Assembly: GCF_001183545.1 (NCBI RefSeq)
Contig: NZ_KQ236688.1
Coordinates: 1,207,149-1,271,148 of the forward strand
Length of the DNA stretch: 64,000 bases
Source of the DNA: Cellvibrio sp. pealriver
GTDB lineage: Bacteria; Pseudomonadota; Gammaproteobacteria; Pseudomonadales; Cellvibrionaceae
Direction: 5' to 3'
In this document: one piece after another, positions 54,330-62,687 of the stretch
Numbering within the stretch: the first letter of the stretch is position 1
How the letters are laid out: every line of letters starts with the position of its first letter
Position numbers and translations under genes: made by a program
The notes under the pieces: model-generated
The model's input: only the letters and a program-made list of their open reading frames with translations
Databases searched by the model: none
What the model was told of the DNA's origin: nothing

Positions 54330-54722
54330 ATGAACAAGCACAAATATGTCCAACTGGTTATCGCGCTGTGTCTGTGGCTCCCGCTGCAGGCAATCGCGGG
54401 GCAATTGGTACATTGTGCGCAACTGGAAAGCCAGTTGAACATTACTGCTTCAACAACATCTGATGAAAACAATGCAAATGCTGATAACCAAACATCAAGC
54501 CCTTGCCATCAGAAGATTGATGTACCGGATGAGACGGTAAAAACCTGCAAACATTGCCAGTTTGTCTGTCATTTGCACTTTGCCATTCTGATTGATTCGT
54601 CATTTTCCAATGGCCACAGCGTTACATCACACCTGATCCCATTCAACCCTCTTTCACCTAAACAACCTTTGTTGCCTCAAATACAAAAGCCCCCGCGATT
54701 GATTTCTCATTTCTACGCTTAA
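54330..54722 (+). CDS. Small secreted Cys/His-containing protein of the copper cluster
   Basis: 130 residues with a signal peptide (YVQLVIALCLWLPLQAIAG, cleavage near AIA-G). The mature part has Cys/His groups (VHCAQ, SPCHQK, CKHCQFVCHLHF) able to bind metal or form disulfides. I do not recognise a family. It starts eight bases after the regulator gene, with the TolC-like gene 120 bases downstream. Small Cys/His-rich exported proteins occur in other copper loci; a periplasmic copper-binding role is inference. Confidence 0.6.
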   Translation: MNKHKYVQLVIALCLWLPLQAIAGQLVHCAQLESQLNITASTTSDENNANADNQTSSPCHQKIDVPDETVKTCKHCQFVCHLHFAILIDSSFSNGHSVTSHLIPFNPLSPKQPLLPQIQKPPRLISHFYA

Positions 54723-54842
54723 CTTCAAACTTTTATTTCCAGGTTTAAATTCCGTTTTTATTGGATTTTTTATCTATTCATTGCAATCACTTGCAACAGC
54801 GATAATTGCAATAAAGAACCCACATTTTGTCAGGAAGAATTT

Positions 54843-56210
54843 ATGAACCCTTTTTCCCATGGGGGGCGATTGGCCTGCGTCATTGTATCCAGTGTATTGC
54901 TGGCTGCTTGCGCATCAACGCCACCGGTTACGACTCTTACTCAGGTTGAGCAACAACTCGCGGTACAGTACCCGCAAGCACAAGTGGCTGACAATACACT
55001 CGGGCAAGCGAATATTGATGTGAATAGCGATGAACGCTTGTCACTGGATAAAACCGTGCAAATCATGCTGTCCCACTCACCGCAAGTGCGTATTCAACTT
55101 GCACGGTTAGGCATTGCCGATGCCAAACGGTTACAGGCAGAGTTAATTGATAACCCTTACCTGAGCATTGGCTTGTTAAAGCCAGAAGATGGTGGGCGCT
55201 GGCAACTGGATGCGGGATTAAGCCAGCCATTGCTGGATTTTTTTACCCGCCCGTTAAAACGCAAACTTGCGGAGCAAAATCGGTTGGAGGCGCAGCTAAT
55301 ATTGCAAACGGAATTACAACAACTGATCAGTGAAACTGCGCAGCTCTATTTTGATGCAGTAGCAGAATTACAACACTGCTATATCGACAATAAACTGGTA
55401 GAAGCCGCTACCGCTAAACAGCAATTAGCGCAAAGTCTTTATGTGGCGGGTAACTTATCCGAAAATGATTTTCTGGCCTACGATAATGATCTGCGCCGCG
55501 CCCAACAACAATTGGAAAAACGCCAAAGCATCGCCTATGAAAAACAATTGCAATTATTGAATTTCATCGGACTGGAATCCCATAAATCCATTAACCTGCC
55601 CGCTCAATTATCGCCATTACCGAACGATAGGTTTGAGCATTCTGCGCTGCTTGAAATCGCATTACACGAGCGAACAGATTTAAAAATTGCCAACCAACAA
55701 TTGTCTGTGATTGAACAGCGCCGCACATTGGTGGGGCAAGAGCGAGGATGGCGCGACATTAATCTGGGTGTTGCTGTTGAACGCGAATTTGATGGTGCCA
55801 AACACTATGGACCTGAAATTGAATTGGCATTACCGCTGTTTAACCGTGGTCAGGATAAACAGGCAATGCTGGATGCACAGCAGGATGCACTTCATGCCCG
55901 CATCCGGAAAATATCTCTGGATGCCGATAGTACAATCGCCCAAGCGTTAAACCGTATGGACTCGGCGCGCGCGCAATTGAAATTGGTTAGTGCGGCGTTA
56001 ACATCTGCGGAAAAACGAGTGGAACTATCCCAGCGCGAAGTGAATTTCATGCTGAGTAGCCCATTTGAATTGTTATCCATCAAACGGCAACACATCCAAC
56101 TTGCGCATCAATTTACCGAACTGCTCAATAGTTACTGGCAAGCGCGCTCGCAACTGGCGTTGGCATTGGGAAAAGCCTTGCCTGTGCATTCTGCAGGAGC
56201 ATCATCATGA
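54843..56210 (+). CDS. TolC-family outer-membrane lipoprotein
   Basis: A 455-residue protein with lipobox LLAACAS (lipidated Cys23) and two long coiled-coil regions of the OEP (TolC) family. It lacks partner membrane-fusion and RND genes in this window, so it may not form a CusCBA-type efflux pump here. TolC-like lipoproteins without partners are found beside multicopper oxidases in several copper operons, where their role is unclear. It overlaps the oxidase gene by four bases (ATGA), so the two are translationally coupled. Confidence 0.85.
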   Translation: MNPFSHGGRLACVIVSSVLLAACASTPPVTTLTQVEQQLAVQYPQAQVADNTLGQANIDVNSDERLSLDKTVQIMLSHSPQVRIQLARLGIADAKRLQAELIDNPYLSIGLLKPEDGGRWQLDAGLSQPLLDFFTRPLKRKLAEQNRLEAQLILQTELQQLISETAQLYFDAVAELQHCYIDNKLVEAATAKQQLAQSLYVAGNLSENDFLAYDNDLRRAQQQLEKRQSIAYEKQLQLLNFIGLESHKSINLPAQLSPLPNDRFEHSALLEIALHERTDLKIANQQLSVIEQRRTLVGQERGWRDINLGVAVEREFDGAKHYGPEIELALPLFNRGQDKQAMLDAQQDALHARIRKISLDADSTIAQALNRMDSARAQLKLVSAALTSAEKRVELSQREVNFMLSSPFELLSIKRQHIQLAHQFTELLNSYWQARSQLALALGKALPVHSAGASS

Positions 56211-57586
56211 TTAATCGCCGCAATTTATTAGTGGACTTTTTATTACGGGGTAGCGCGGCAGGATTGGTGGCGGCAAGTTTTCCGCTGCGCGCGCAACAAG
56301 ATCACAGTGGCCACGGTGCGCATGCAGATCACTCGCAACATCATTCACCGGCGCAACATCAAACTGCTGCAAAAAAATCGGTTAACACCACAAAAGAAAT
56401 TCCCACTGTCAGCACACAAAAACCGGAGCTAACTGATCAAGGCTATCGCCCTGTCATTACACCAAACGGACGCACACTGCCCTACCGTTTGAATGATGGC
56501 GTAAAAGAATTTCATTTAATCGCAGAAGAAATTGAACACGAATTTGCGCCGGGCAGCAAAATAAAAGCCTGGGGTTACAACGGCAGTACACCGGGGCCGA
56601 CGATTGAAGCGGTTGAAGGTGACCGCGTGCGTATTTATGTCACAAACCATTTGCCCGAACACACCAGTATTCACTGGCACGGTATTTTACTGCCCTGGGG
56701 AATGGATGGCATTAGCGGATTAACCCAACCGCCCATCAAACCTGGCGAAACCTTTGTGTACGAATTTACGCTGACGCAACACGGCACACACATGTATCAC
56801 CCACACGCCGATGAAATGGTGCAAATGGCATTGGGGATGATGGGCATGTTTATTATTCACCCCAAAGAACCTGTGACACCGGCGGTGGATCGCGATTACG
56901 TTGTACTTCTGCACAACTGGGCAGTGCACCCTGGCACTTACCGGCCCGACCCAAGCGTGATGAGCGAATTTGATTTGTGGACCATGAACAGCAAAGTGTT
57001 TCCGGCGATTGAATCCATGGTGGCGCAAACCGGTGAGCGGGTGCGCATTCGCGTGGGTAATTTGTCCATGTGGAATCACCCGATCCACTTACACGGTGTG
57101 CAATTTGACATCACTGGGTCCGACGGTGGCCGCTGGCCGCAAAACCAATGGCGCAAAGAAGTTACCGAGATTGTCGGCGTAGGCCAAACGCGCGATCTGG
57201 AATTTATTGCGGTTCCGGGCGATTGGGCGTTCCATTGCCATATGAGTCACCACACTATGAATGCGATGGGCCACGGCATGCCGAACATGATTGGCGCCAA
57301 ACAGCCCGAGGCGCAGTTAAACAAGGTGCTACCGGGTTATATGGCGATGGGTGAAAACGGCATGGCCGAGCATCAGGTCCATACCGATATGGGGCATATG
57401 CCGGGGCCGGAAAACACCTTGCCGATGATGATGGGCGAAGGCCGTTACGGAAAACTGGAAATGGGCGGCATGTTTTCCATGATCCGCGTACGCGACCAGC
57501 TGGGCTCAAAAGTCGGCCTGTATGAAGCACCGGCAGGTACCCAGGCGGCAAAAGTGGCGCAGGTTCCGGACGGAATCCCGCGCTAG
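56207..57586 (+). CDS. Periplasmic multicopper oxidase, copper-resistance type
   Basis: A 459-residue oxidase. A Tat-like signal (NRRNLLVDFLLRGS, cleavage after LRA) exports it folded with copper. A His-rich stretch follows (DHSGHGAHADHSQHH), typical of copper-binding segments. The four copper-ligand motifs are present: HWHG, HPHAD, HPIHLHG and HCHMSHH. A Met-rich C-terminal part (MGHMPGPENTLPMMM) may bind Cu(I). It should oxidise Cu(I) to less toxic Cu(II) in the periplasm. Coupled to the TolC-like gene and followed by a terminator, it ends the copper run. Confidence 0.92.
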   Translation: MINRRNLLVDFLLRGSAAGLVAASFPLRAQQDHSGHGAHADHSQHHSPAQHQTAAKKSVNTTKEIPTVSTQKPELTDQGYRPVITPNGRTLPYRLNDGVKEFHLIAEEIEHEFAPGSKIKAWGYNGSTPGPTIEAVEGDRVRIYVTNHLPEHTSIHWHGILLPWGMDGISGLTQPPIKPGETFVYEFTLTQHGTHMYHPHADEMVQMALGMMGMFIIHPKEPVTPAVDRDYVVLLHNWAVHPGTYRPDPSVMSEFDLWTMNSKVFPAIESMVAQTGERVRIRVGNLSMWNHPIHLHGVQFDITGSDGGRWPQNQWRKEVTEIVGVGQTRDLEFIAVPGDWAFHCHMSHHTMNAMGHGMPNMIGAKQPEAQLNKVLPGYMAMGENGMAEHQVHTDMGHMPGPENTLPMMMGEGRYGKLEMGGMFSMIRVRDQLGSKVGLYEAPAGTQAAKVAQVPDGIPR

Positions 57587-57598
57587 CGATCCATACTC

Positions 57599-57656
57599 AC
57601 GGGGGTTATGTTAATTAATGTCTATTAACGTCAAGCTGGCCTAGCCCCCGTTTTTG
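57599..57656 (+). terminator. Terminator after the multicopper oxidase gene
   Basis: ACGGGGG (57599-57605) and CCCCCGT (57645-57651) pair across a 39-base loop that contains an inner GTTAAT/ATTAAC stem, followed by TTTTTG. Confidence 0.55.
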
Positions 57657-57673
57657 TTTATCCTTCCTACCCT

Positions 57674-57712
57674 TATAATCATATTTATATGAACGTCGGA
57701 ATGCCCGGCGTT
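57674..57712 (+). promoter_or_regulatory. -10 element and hairpin upstream of the cytochrome lipoprotein gene
   Basis: TATAAT lies at 57674-57679. Immediately downstream, AACGTCGG (57692-57699) and CCGGCGTT (57705-57712) form an 8-base-pair stem (one G-U pair) that would be in the 5' leader. No strong -35 is visible. Confidence 0.35.
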
Positions 57713-57743
57713 GCTGAATAACCATAATGATTAGCGGGGCCTT

Positions 57744-60700
57744 ATGAATCAAAAACCACTTGCTCTCTTCCTGTCCCTGGCATTTCTGGGGGCCTGCTCA
57801 AAAGATACCTCCACCGATGCCACCACCAACGCCAATGCGCCCGCATCTGCTGCTGCCAGTAGTGCCCCATTGAGCATTGTGAAAATAACCGATGCCGAAG
57901 CAGAACAAAGTGCAAAGGTGATTGAGCAACAAGTCAGCATCACCGCCGCGCAAGGCATGAAAGCCACGCTCTGGGCGTCGGAAGCGTTATTGGGCGATAC
58001 CGTGGCCATTAATGTGGATGATAAAGGCCGCATCTGGGCGGGCATTAGCCATCGCAGCAACAACTCGGAATTTGATATTCGCGGCTATCCCGATTGGGAA
58101 CATCCCTCCATGACCTTCTCCACCATTGAAGATCGCCGCGCGTTTTTGCACAAAATTTTTGCGCCGGAAAACAGCGCTAAAAATGAAAAACTGCCAGACC
58201 GCAATAAAGACGGCATTCGCGATTGGAAAGATCTTGCGGTGATGCAAGAACAGGTAGTGCGTTTGGAAGACACTACCGGCAACGGCACTGCCAACATCGC
58301 GCAAACCGTGATCAGCGATTTCAATACCGAAGTGACTGATGTGATCGGTGGAATGTTTTACGACAACCAAAACGATGATCTTTTTATTACCGTCGCGCCA
58401 GATTTATGGAAAGTCAAAGACACCAATGGCGACGGTGCAATGGATGAGAAAAAATCCCTCGCATTTGGTTACGGTGTGCACATTGGTTTTAGTGGCCACG
58501 GATTATCCGGCGCAACCATCGGGCCAGATGGCCGCATTTATTACAGCATGGGCGATATAGGCACCAGTGTTACCGACAGCAGCGGAAAAAAATGGCATTA
58601 CCCTAATCAGGGCGTAATTGTGCGCAGTGAATTGGATGGCAGCAATTTTGAAGTTTATGCCGCTGGTTTGCGCAACGTATACGAATTTTCGTTTGATAAA
58701 TTTGGCAATTTAATCAGCGTGGATAATGATGGCGACCACGTAGGCGAATACGAACGTGTGGTCTATCCCATCGATGGTTCTGATTCCGGTTGGCGCACCA
58801 ACTGGCAATTAGGAAAATATACCGATCCCAAAAATAACACCTACAAAGTCTGGATGGATGAAGACTATTTCAAGCCCGCCTTTGCAGGCCAGGCTGCACA
58901 CGTATTGCCACCTATTGCGCCCTACCACGCTGGCCCCAGCGGAATGACTTATCACCCCGGTACCGGCTTGAGCGATGAATGGAAAGATCACTTTTTTGTG
59001 GTGGAATTTGTCGGCTCTGCTGCACGCGCTGGTATCAATGCGTTCACTTTAAAACCCAAAGGCGCGTCGTTTGAATTAGCGAGCGACCAAAATATTTTCC
59101 GCGGTGTATTGGCTACTGGTTTGGATTTTGGCCCCGACGGTGCGCTCTACATGAGCGACTGGATTGAAGGCTGGGGTTTAAAACAAAAAGGCCGTATTTG
59201 GAAATTGGATACGCCAGCCACTGCCGCGAGCGATGAACGCAAAGATACCCAGGCGCGGCTGGCCGAAAGCTTTGCCAATCACACGCCGGAACAATTAAGC
59301 GATTTACTCCAGCACGCGGATATGCGTGTACGCCAGAAAGCGCAATTTGAATTGGTTAAGCGCAATGCCTTTGAGCAGTTGCAAAACCTTGCCAGCAACA
59401 GCAGCCACCAGCTTGCGCGAATTCATGCGCTTTGGGGCTTGGGCCAACTCGCGCGTAAAGATTCACAGATGCACGCTATATTGCTGCCGTTTTTAAATGA
59501 CAGCGATGCAGAAATCCGCGCACAAGCGGCAAAATTATTAGGCGATGCAAAAGCAACATTGGCAACCGATGCATTGATCGCACGTTTGGATGATGCAGAA
59601 ATTCGTGTGCAATTTTTTGCTGCTCAAGCGCTGGGGCGTATTGGTGCTAAAAATGCGACCGCCCCATTGGTCGCGTTATTAGAGCGCAATAATGACAGCG
59701 ATGTTTATTTGCGCCATGCGGGGGCTATTGCATTAGCGCGCATTGGCAATGAGCGTGAACTGGGTAATTTGGCAACACATCGTTCAGAAGCAGTGCGCAT
59801 CGCCGCAGTGGTTGCATTGAAACACATGCGCAGCCCTGCACTTTCACTTTTCCTGAGCGACAGCAGTGAATTTATTGTTACTAACGCTGCACGTGCGATT
59901 GGCGATGATGATTTTGTTGTAGATGCCATGCCGATCCTCGCTAAATTATTGGATGCACCACGCTTCAAAAACGAACCACTCTTGCGCCGTGCCATTAATG
60001 CAAACTTGTACGCAACCGGTGCCAATAGCAGCCAGGAAAATGCAATTCGTCTGGCCAGTTTTGCACAGCGCGATGCTATAGACGGCAAGTTGCGCGCAGA
60101 AGCATTAAAGACCTTGGCCGTGTGGGAAAAATCATCTGATTTTGATCGCGTAACTGGCCAATATCGCGGTGCAGTTGCCCACAAACTTGTCGATGCCCAA
60201 CAAGCATTGGGGGGTGCCTATAAAATATTGTTACGCGATAAATCGGCAGAGGTTCGTGAAGCGGCCATAGTCGCGCTTGGCGAATTAAACGTAACAGAGT
60301 CTAACGAGCAATTACTGCTGGCATTAAAGAATGACTCATCACCTGCTGTGCGTATCGCCGCGCTGAACACACTCAAACAATTCAACATCAGTGATATGAG
60401 CAAAATTGCGTTCGCAGCAATGAACGACAAAGACGAAGCTGTGCGTATGGTTGCGCTGGGCTTATTGCCCGATCTGAATTTACCGGTTAGGCAAGTAGTA
60501 GAAATGCATGAAATTTTGCTGCAAAACGGCACCAAAGGTGAACAACAAGCGGCACTGCTTTCACTTGCCAACGTAAAAGCACCGGAAGCAGAAGCCGTGT
60601 TCCGCGCGCAAATGCAATTGTTGATCGATGGAAAAATTGCACCGCAAGTGCAGCTGGAAGTGATCACCGCTGCAGAACAATTGGGTACACCCGAGTTGAA

Positions 60701-61211
60701 ACAACTGCTAACGGATTACGAAAGCAAAAAAGACCCGAACAATCCGCTCGATATGTATCGCGAAGCCATTTACGGTGGCGATGCTAAAAAAGGCGTTGCC
60801 CTGTTCCGTTACAGCAACACTACCCAGTGTATCCGCTGCCATATGGTTGGTAGCCGCGGTAATAAAGTGGGGCCAGACCTCACCACCATCGCTACCCGCA
60901 TTTCACCTGAGCAAATGTTGGAGGCATTGGTTGCACCAGCAGCGCGTATTGCACCTGGTTTTGGTCGGATAACAGTGGTGAAGAAAAATGGCGAGCGCAT
61001 TGAAGGTTCATTCGATGCAGAAACCAAAAATGATGTCACGATTACCGCTAACAACACCGCACTCACTATCGCACGTGCTGAGATCGAAAAATTGGAGTTC
61101 GGTGGAATTTCGCCCATGCCGCCGATGGGGCTAGGCTTAACCAAAGCAGAATTGCGCGATTTGGTTGCCTATTTATCGACATTGAAAAAAGAGGAGCACG
61201 AGGGGCATTAG
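57744..61211 (+). CDS. Large lipoprotein with beta-propeller, HEAT repeats and c-type cytochrome domain
   Basis: An 1155-residue exported protein. Lipobox LGACS gives a lipidated N-terminus, followed by an Ala/Ser/Thr linker. Residues about 55-490 form a PVC-type membrane-bound-dehydrogenase or sugar-dehydrogenase-like beta-propeller (DVIGGMFYDNQNDDLFITV, GLDFGPDGALYMSDW). About 510-990 are HEAT-like helical repeats (IRAQAAKLLGDAKATLATDA, VRIAALNTLKQF). The C-terminal cytochrome c domain has CIRCH at residues 1029-1033. Similar multi-domain proteins are abundant in Planctomycetes/Verrucomicrobia and occur in polysaccharide-degrading gammaproteobacteria. Substrate and electron acceptor are unknown; oxidation of a sugar or its derivative is the usual guess. 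Confidence 0.85.
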   Translation: MNQKPLALFLSLAFLGACSKDTSTDATTNANAPASAAASSAPLSIVKITDAEAEQSAKVIEQQVSITAAQGMKATLWASEALLGDTVAINVDDKGRIWAGISHRSNNSEFDIRGYPDWEHPSMTFSTIEDRRAFLHKIFAPENSAKNEKLPDRNKDGIRDWKDLAVMQEQVVRLEDTTGNGTANIAQTVISDFNTEVTDVIGGMFYDNQNDDLFITVAPDLWKVKDTNGDGAMDEKKSLAFGYGVHIGFSGHGLSGATIGPDGRIYYSMGDIGTSVTDSSGKKWHYPNQGVIVRSELDGSNFEVYAAGLRNVYEFSFDKFGNLISVDNDGDHVGEYERVVYPIDGSDSGWRTNWQLGKYTDPKNNTYKVWMDEDYFKPAFAGQAAHVLPPIAPYHAGPSGMTYHPGTGLSDEWKDHFFVVEFVGSAARAGINAFTLKPKGASFELASDQNIFRGVLATGLDFGPDGALYMSDWIEGWGLKQKGRIWKLDTPATAASDERKDTQARLAESFANHTPEQLSDLLQHADMRVRQKAQFELVKRNAFEQLQNLASNSSHQLARIHALWGLGQLARKDSQMHAILLPFLNDSDAEIRAQAAKLLGDAKATLATDALIARLDDAEIRVQFFAAQALGRIGAKNATAPLVALLERNNDSDVYLRHAGAIALARIGNERELGNLATHRSEAVRIAAVVALKHMRSPALSLFLSDSSEFIVTNAARAIGDDDFVVDAMPILAKLLDAPRFKNEPLLRRAINANLYATGANSSQENAIRLASFAQRDAIDGKLRAEALKTLAVWEKSSDFDRVTGQYRGAVAHKLVDAQQALGGAYKILLRDKSAEVREAAIVALGELNVTESNEQLLLALKNDSSPAVRIAALNTLKQFNISDMSKIAFAAMNDKDEAVRMVALGLLPDLNLPVRQVVEMHEILLQNGTKGEQQAALLSLANVKAPEAEAVFRAQMQLLIDGKIAPQVQLEVITAAEQLGTPELKQLLTDYESKKDPNNPLDMYREAIYGGDAKKGVALFRYSNTTQCIRCHMVGSRGNKVGPDLTTIATRISPEQMLEALVAPAARIAPGFGRITVVKKNGERIEGSFDAETKNDVTITANNTALTIARAEIEKLEFGGISPMPPMGLGLTKAELRDLVAYLSTLKKEEHEGH

Positions 61212-61227
61212 TGGTAGCATGCCCCTC
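61200..61227 (+). repeat. Hairpin spanning the stop codon of the cytochrome lipoprotein gene
   Basis: GAGGGGCAT (61200-61208) and ATGCCCCTC (61219-61227) form a perfect 9-base-pair stem with a ten-base loop containing the TAG stop. No T-run follows, so it may stabilise or process the mRNA rather than terminate it. Confidence 0.6.
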
Positions 61228-61249
61228 CCTTCACGGTTGATAACGCATC

Positions 61250-62422
61250 ATGCAGGAATTTTATAACAAAGCATTTCTGGTGTTTCTTTCGTTGTTGTTA
61301 GCCAGCGGCTTGGTGGCCTATTTCTGTATCGATAAGACATTTTTGCAGGTGTCATTGTTGCCCAACACCAATGAACACCTGCAGTGGAAAGCGGAAGTCC
61401 AAACGGATAGTGATCAAGGCGGCGATTCCAGTGTAAAAATTGCCGATGACACATTCAGTTTAAATTTTCATCTCGCGCTCACCCCTAAAGCACGCTATCC
61501 CTACGGCGCAGTCAATTTGGTATTCAAAGACCGCGACGGCAATGCGCGATACGTGGATTTATCCGCGTTCGATAAAATGACGTTCAGTAGTAAATGCTCC
61601 AATCCCAGCACCCTCAGCTTCGCACTGCTGACATTTGATGAGCAGGTATCCACACACGGCCATTATTTAAGTTATCGCAGCCCGTCTACTTTTTTTGCCT
61701 GCAACCTGCAATGGCAAAAAATTGAATTGGATTTAACCCGGCTGGAAACAGCGCAGTGGTGGTTCGAGATGTTTAAAGTAGATTTATCGAACAAAACCTA
61801 CAAACTCAACCAGGTCGCCAAGCTTAATTTTGGTAGCAGCGTCCAGGTGCCGATGAATACAGATACCAATGTGCAGATCAGTGAAATCACCCTTGCGGGG
61901 CACAATTGGTTTTATCTGTATCTGTTAGCGGCGCTGTTGGTATTGGTGTGGAGTGCCTATGGTTTGTGGTTTTTCCGGCAGCACTCGCGCGCGTTAATTA
62001 TCGAACTGCAAAATAAAATCCAACGCGACCGCCCGCTGGTTGCTTATCAGCAAATTTCAGTAGAACCACTAAGAGATAAAGACCGCAGCGCCATCCTGCA
62101 TTTTATGGCCACCCAATACGCTAATCCCGATTTAAATCTGGAGGCCATGGCAATAGAAATTGGGGTAAGTCGCACCAAAATTAACGACATCCTCAAATCT
62201 GAATTAGGCTTTACCTTCACCGGTTATTTGAACAAGCTGCGTTTGACAGAAGCCGCGCGCCTGTTGGCACAAGAAGAGGATGCCAATATTGCCGAGATTG
62301 CCTACTCTGTTGGTTACAAAAATGTGTCTTACTTTAATAAACTGTTTAAAGAAGAATATCGCTGTACGCCCAAAATATACAAAAGCCTGCACGACAAAAC
62401 CCTCACTGAAGGGAATGAATAA
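61250..62422 (+). CDS. Membrane-embedded AraC-type transcription regulator
   Basis: A 390-residue one-component regulator. A first transmembrane helix (about 9-28) is followed by a periplasmic domain (about 30-215) with a beta-rich pattern reminiscent of carbohydrate-binding jelly rolls (SVKIADDTFSLNFHLAL, YVDLSAFDKMTFSSKC). A second helix (about 220-245) leads to a cytoplasmic AraC DNA-binding domain (about 285-385) with two helix-turn-helix motifs (LEAMAIEIGVSRTKINDIL, IAEIAYSVGYKNVSYFNKLF). It should sense a ligand, probably a sugar, in the periplasm and act on DNA directly. The start has a weak ribosome site. The next genes rightwards, pirin-like and GH43, are likely targets. Confidence 0.87.
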   Translation: MQEFYNKAFLVFLSLLLASGLVAYFCIDKTFLQVSLLPNTNEHLQWKAEVQTDSDQGGDSSVKIADDTFSLNFHLALTPKARYPYGAVNLVFKDRDGNARYVDLSAFDKMTFSSKCSNPSTLSFALLTFDEQVSTHGHYLSYRSPSTFFACNLQWQKIELDLTRLETAQWWFEMFKVDLSNKTYKLNQVAKLNFGSSVQVPMNTDTNVQISEITLAGHNWFYLYLLAALLVLVWSAYGLWFFRQHSRALIIELQNKIQRDRPLVAYQQISVEPLRDKDRSAILHFMATQYANPDLNLEAMAIEIGVSRTKINDILKSELGFTFTGYLNKLRLTEAARLLAQEEDANIAEIAYSVGYKNVSYFNKLFKEEYRCTPKIYKSLHDKTLTEGNE

Positions 62423-62446
62423 TCCCCAAAAGTAACTTCAACTTAA

Positions 62447-62471
62447 GGTAAAAAAACTAACACTTTTTACC
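62447..62471. repeat. Inverted repeat upstream of the pirin-like gene
   Basis: GGTAAAAA (62447-62454) and TTTTTACC (62464-62471) form a perfect 8-base-pair dyad with a nine-base centre, just past the end of the AraC-type gene. It could terminate that gene or be an operator for the next. Two further CTTTTACCGA copies lie at 62611-62620 and 62623-62632. Confidence 0.5.
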
Positions 62472-62637
62472 AATTGCTACAGTTTTTAGTTCAAGCGTTA
62501 ACCTCTTTTGTATTTCATTGGCAAACTTCCCTTTTCTACCCAGTTACCCACTAAACCAAACAGCTAACAAGCGGCAAAGCGCGCGGCTCCCCGCATGCGT
62601 TGCATGCATACTTTTACCGAAACTTTTACCGACGGTA

Positions 62638-62687
62638 ATGAACAGCCCAAAGATAACCATGAACAGTCTGGAGGTAACCATGAACAG
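62638..62687 (+). repeat. Tandem 21-base repeat giving three in-frame ATGs
   Basis: ATGAACAG recurs at 62638, 62659 and 62680, exactly 21 bases apart; the units also share TAACC before the next ATG (16 of 21 bases identical between the first two). Only the third ATG has a strong Shine-Dalgarno sequence (GGAGG at 62669-62673). Confidence 0.85.

Noticed and set aside
59705..60667. Two leftward frames (159 and 149 codons) within the HEAT-repeat region
   Set aside because: Shadows of the repetitive Ala-rich coding strand of the cytochrome lipoprotein gene.
62638..62680. Earlier starts for the pirin-like gene (62638, 62659, or TTG 62518)
   Set aside because: Only ATG 62680 has a strong Shine-Dalgarno sequence, and the extra N-terminal residues are repeats or unrelated to pirins. 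The upstream ATGs remain possible minor starts.
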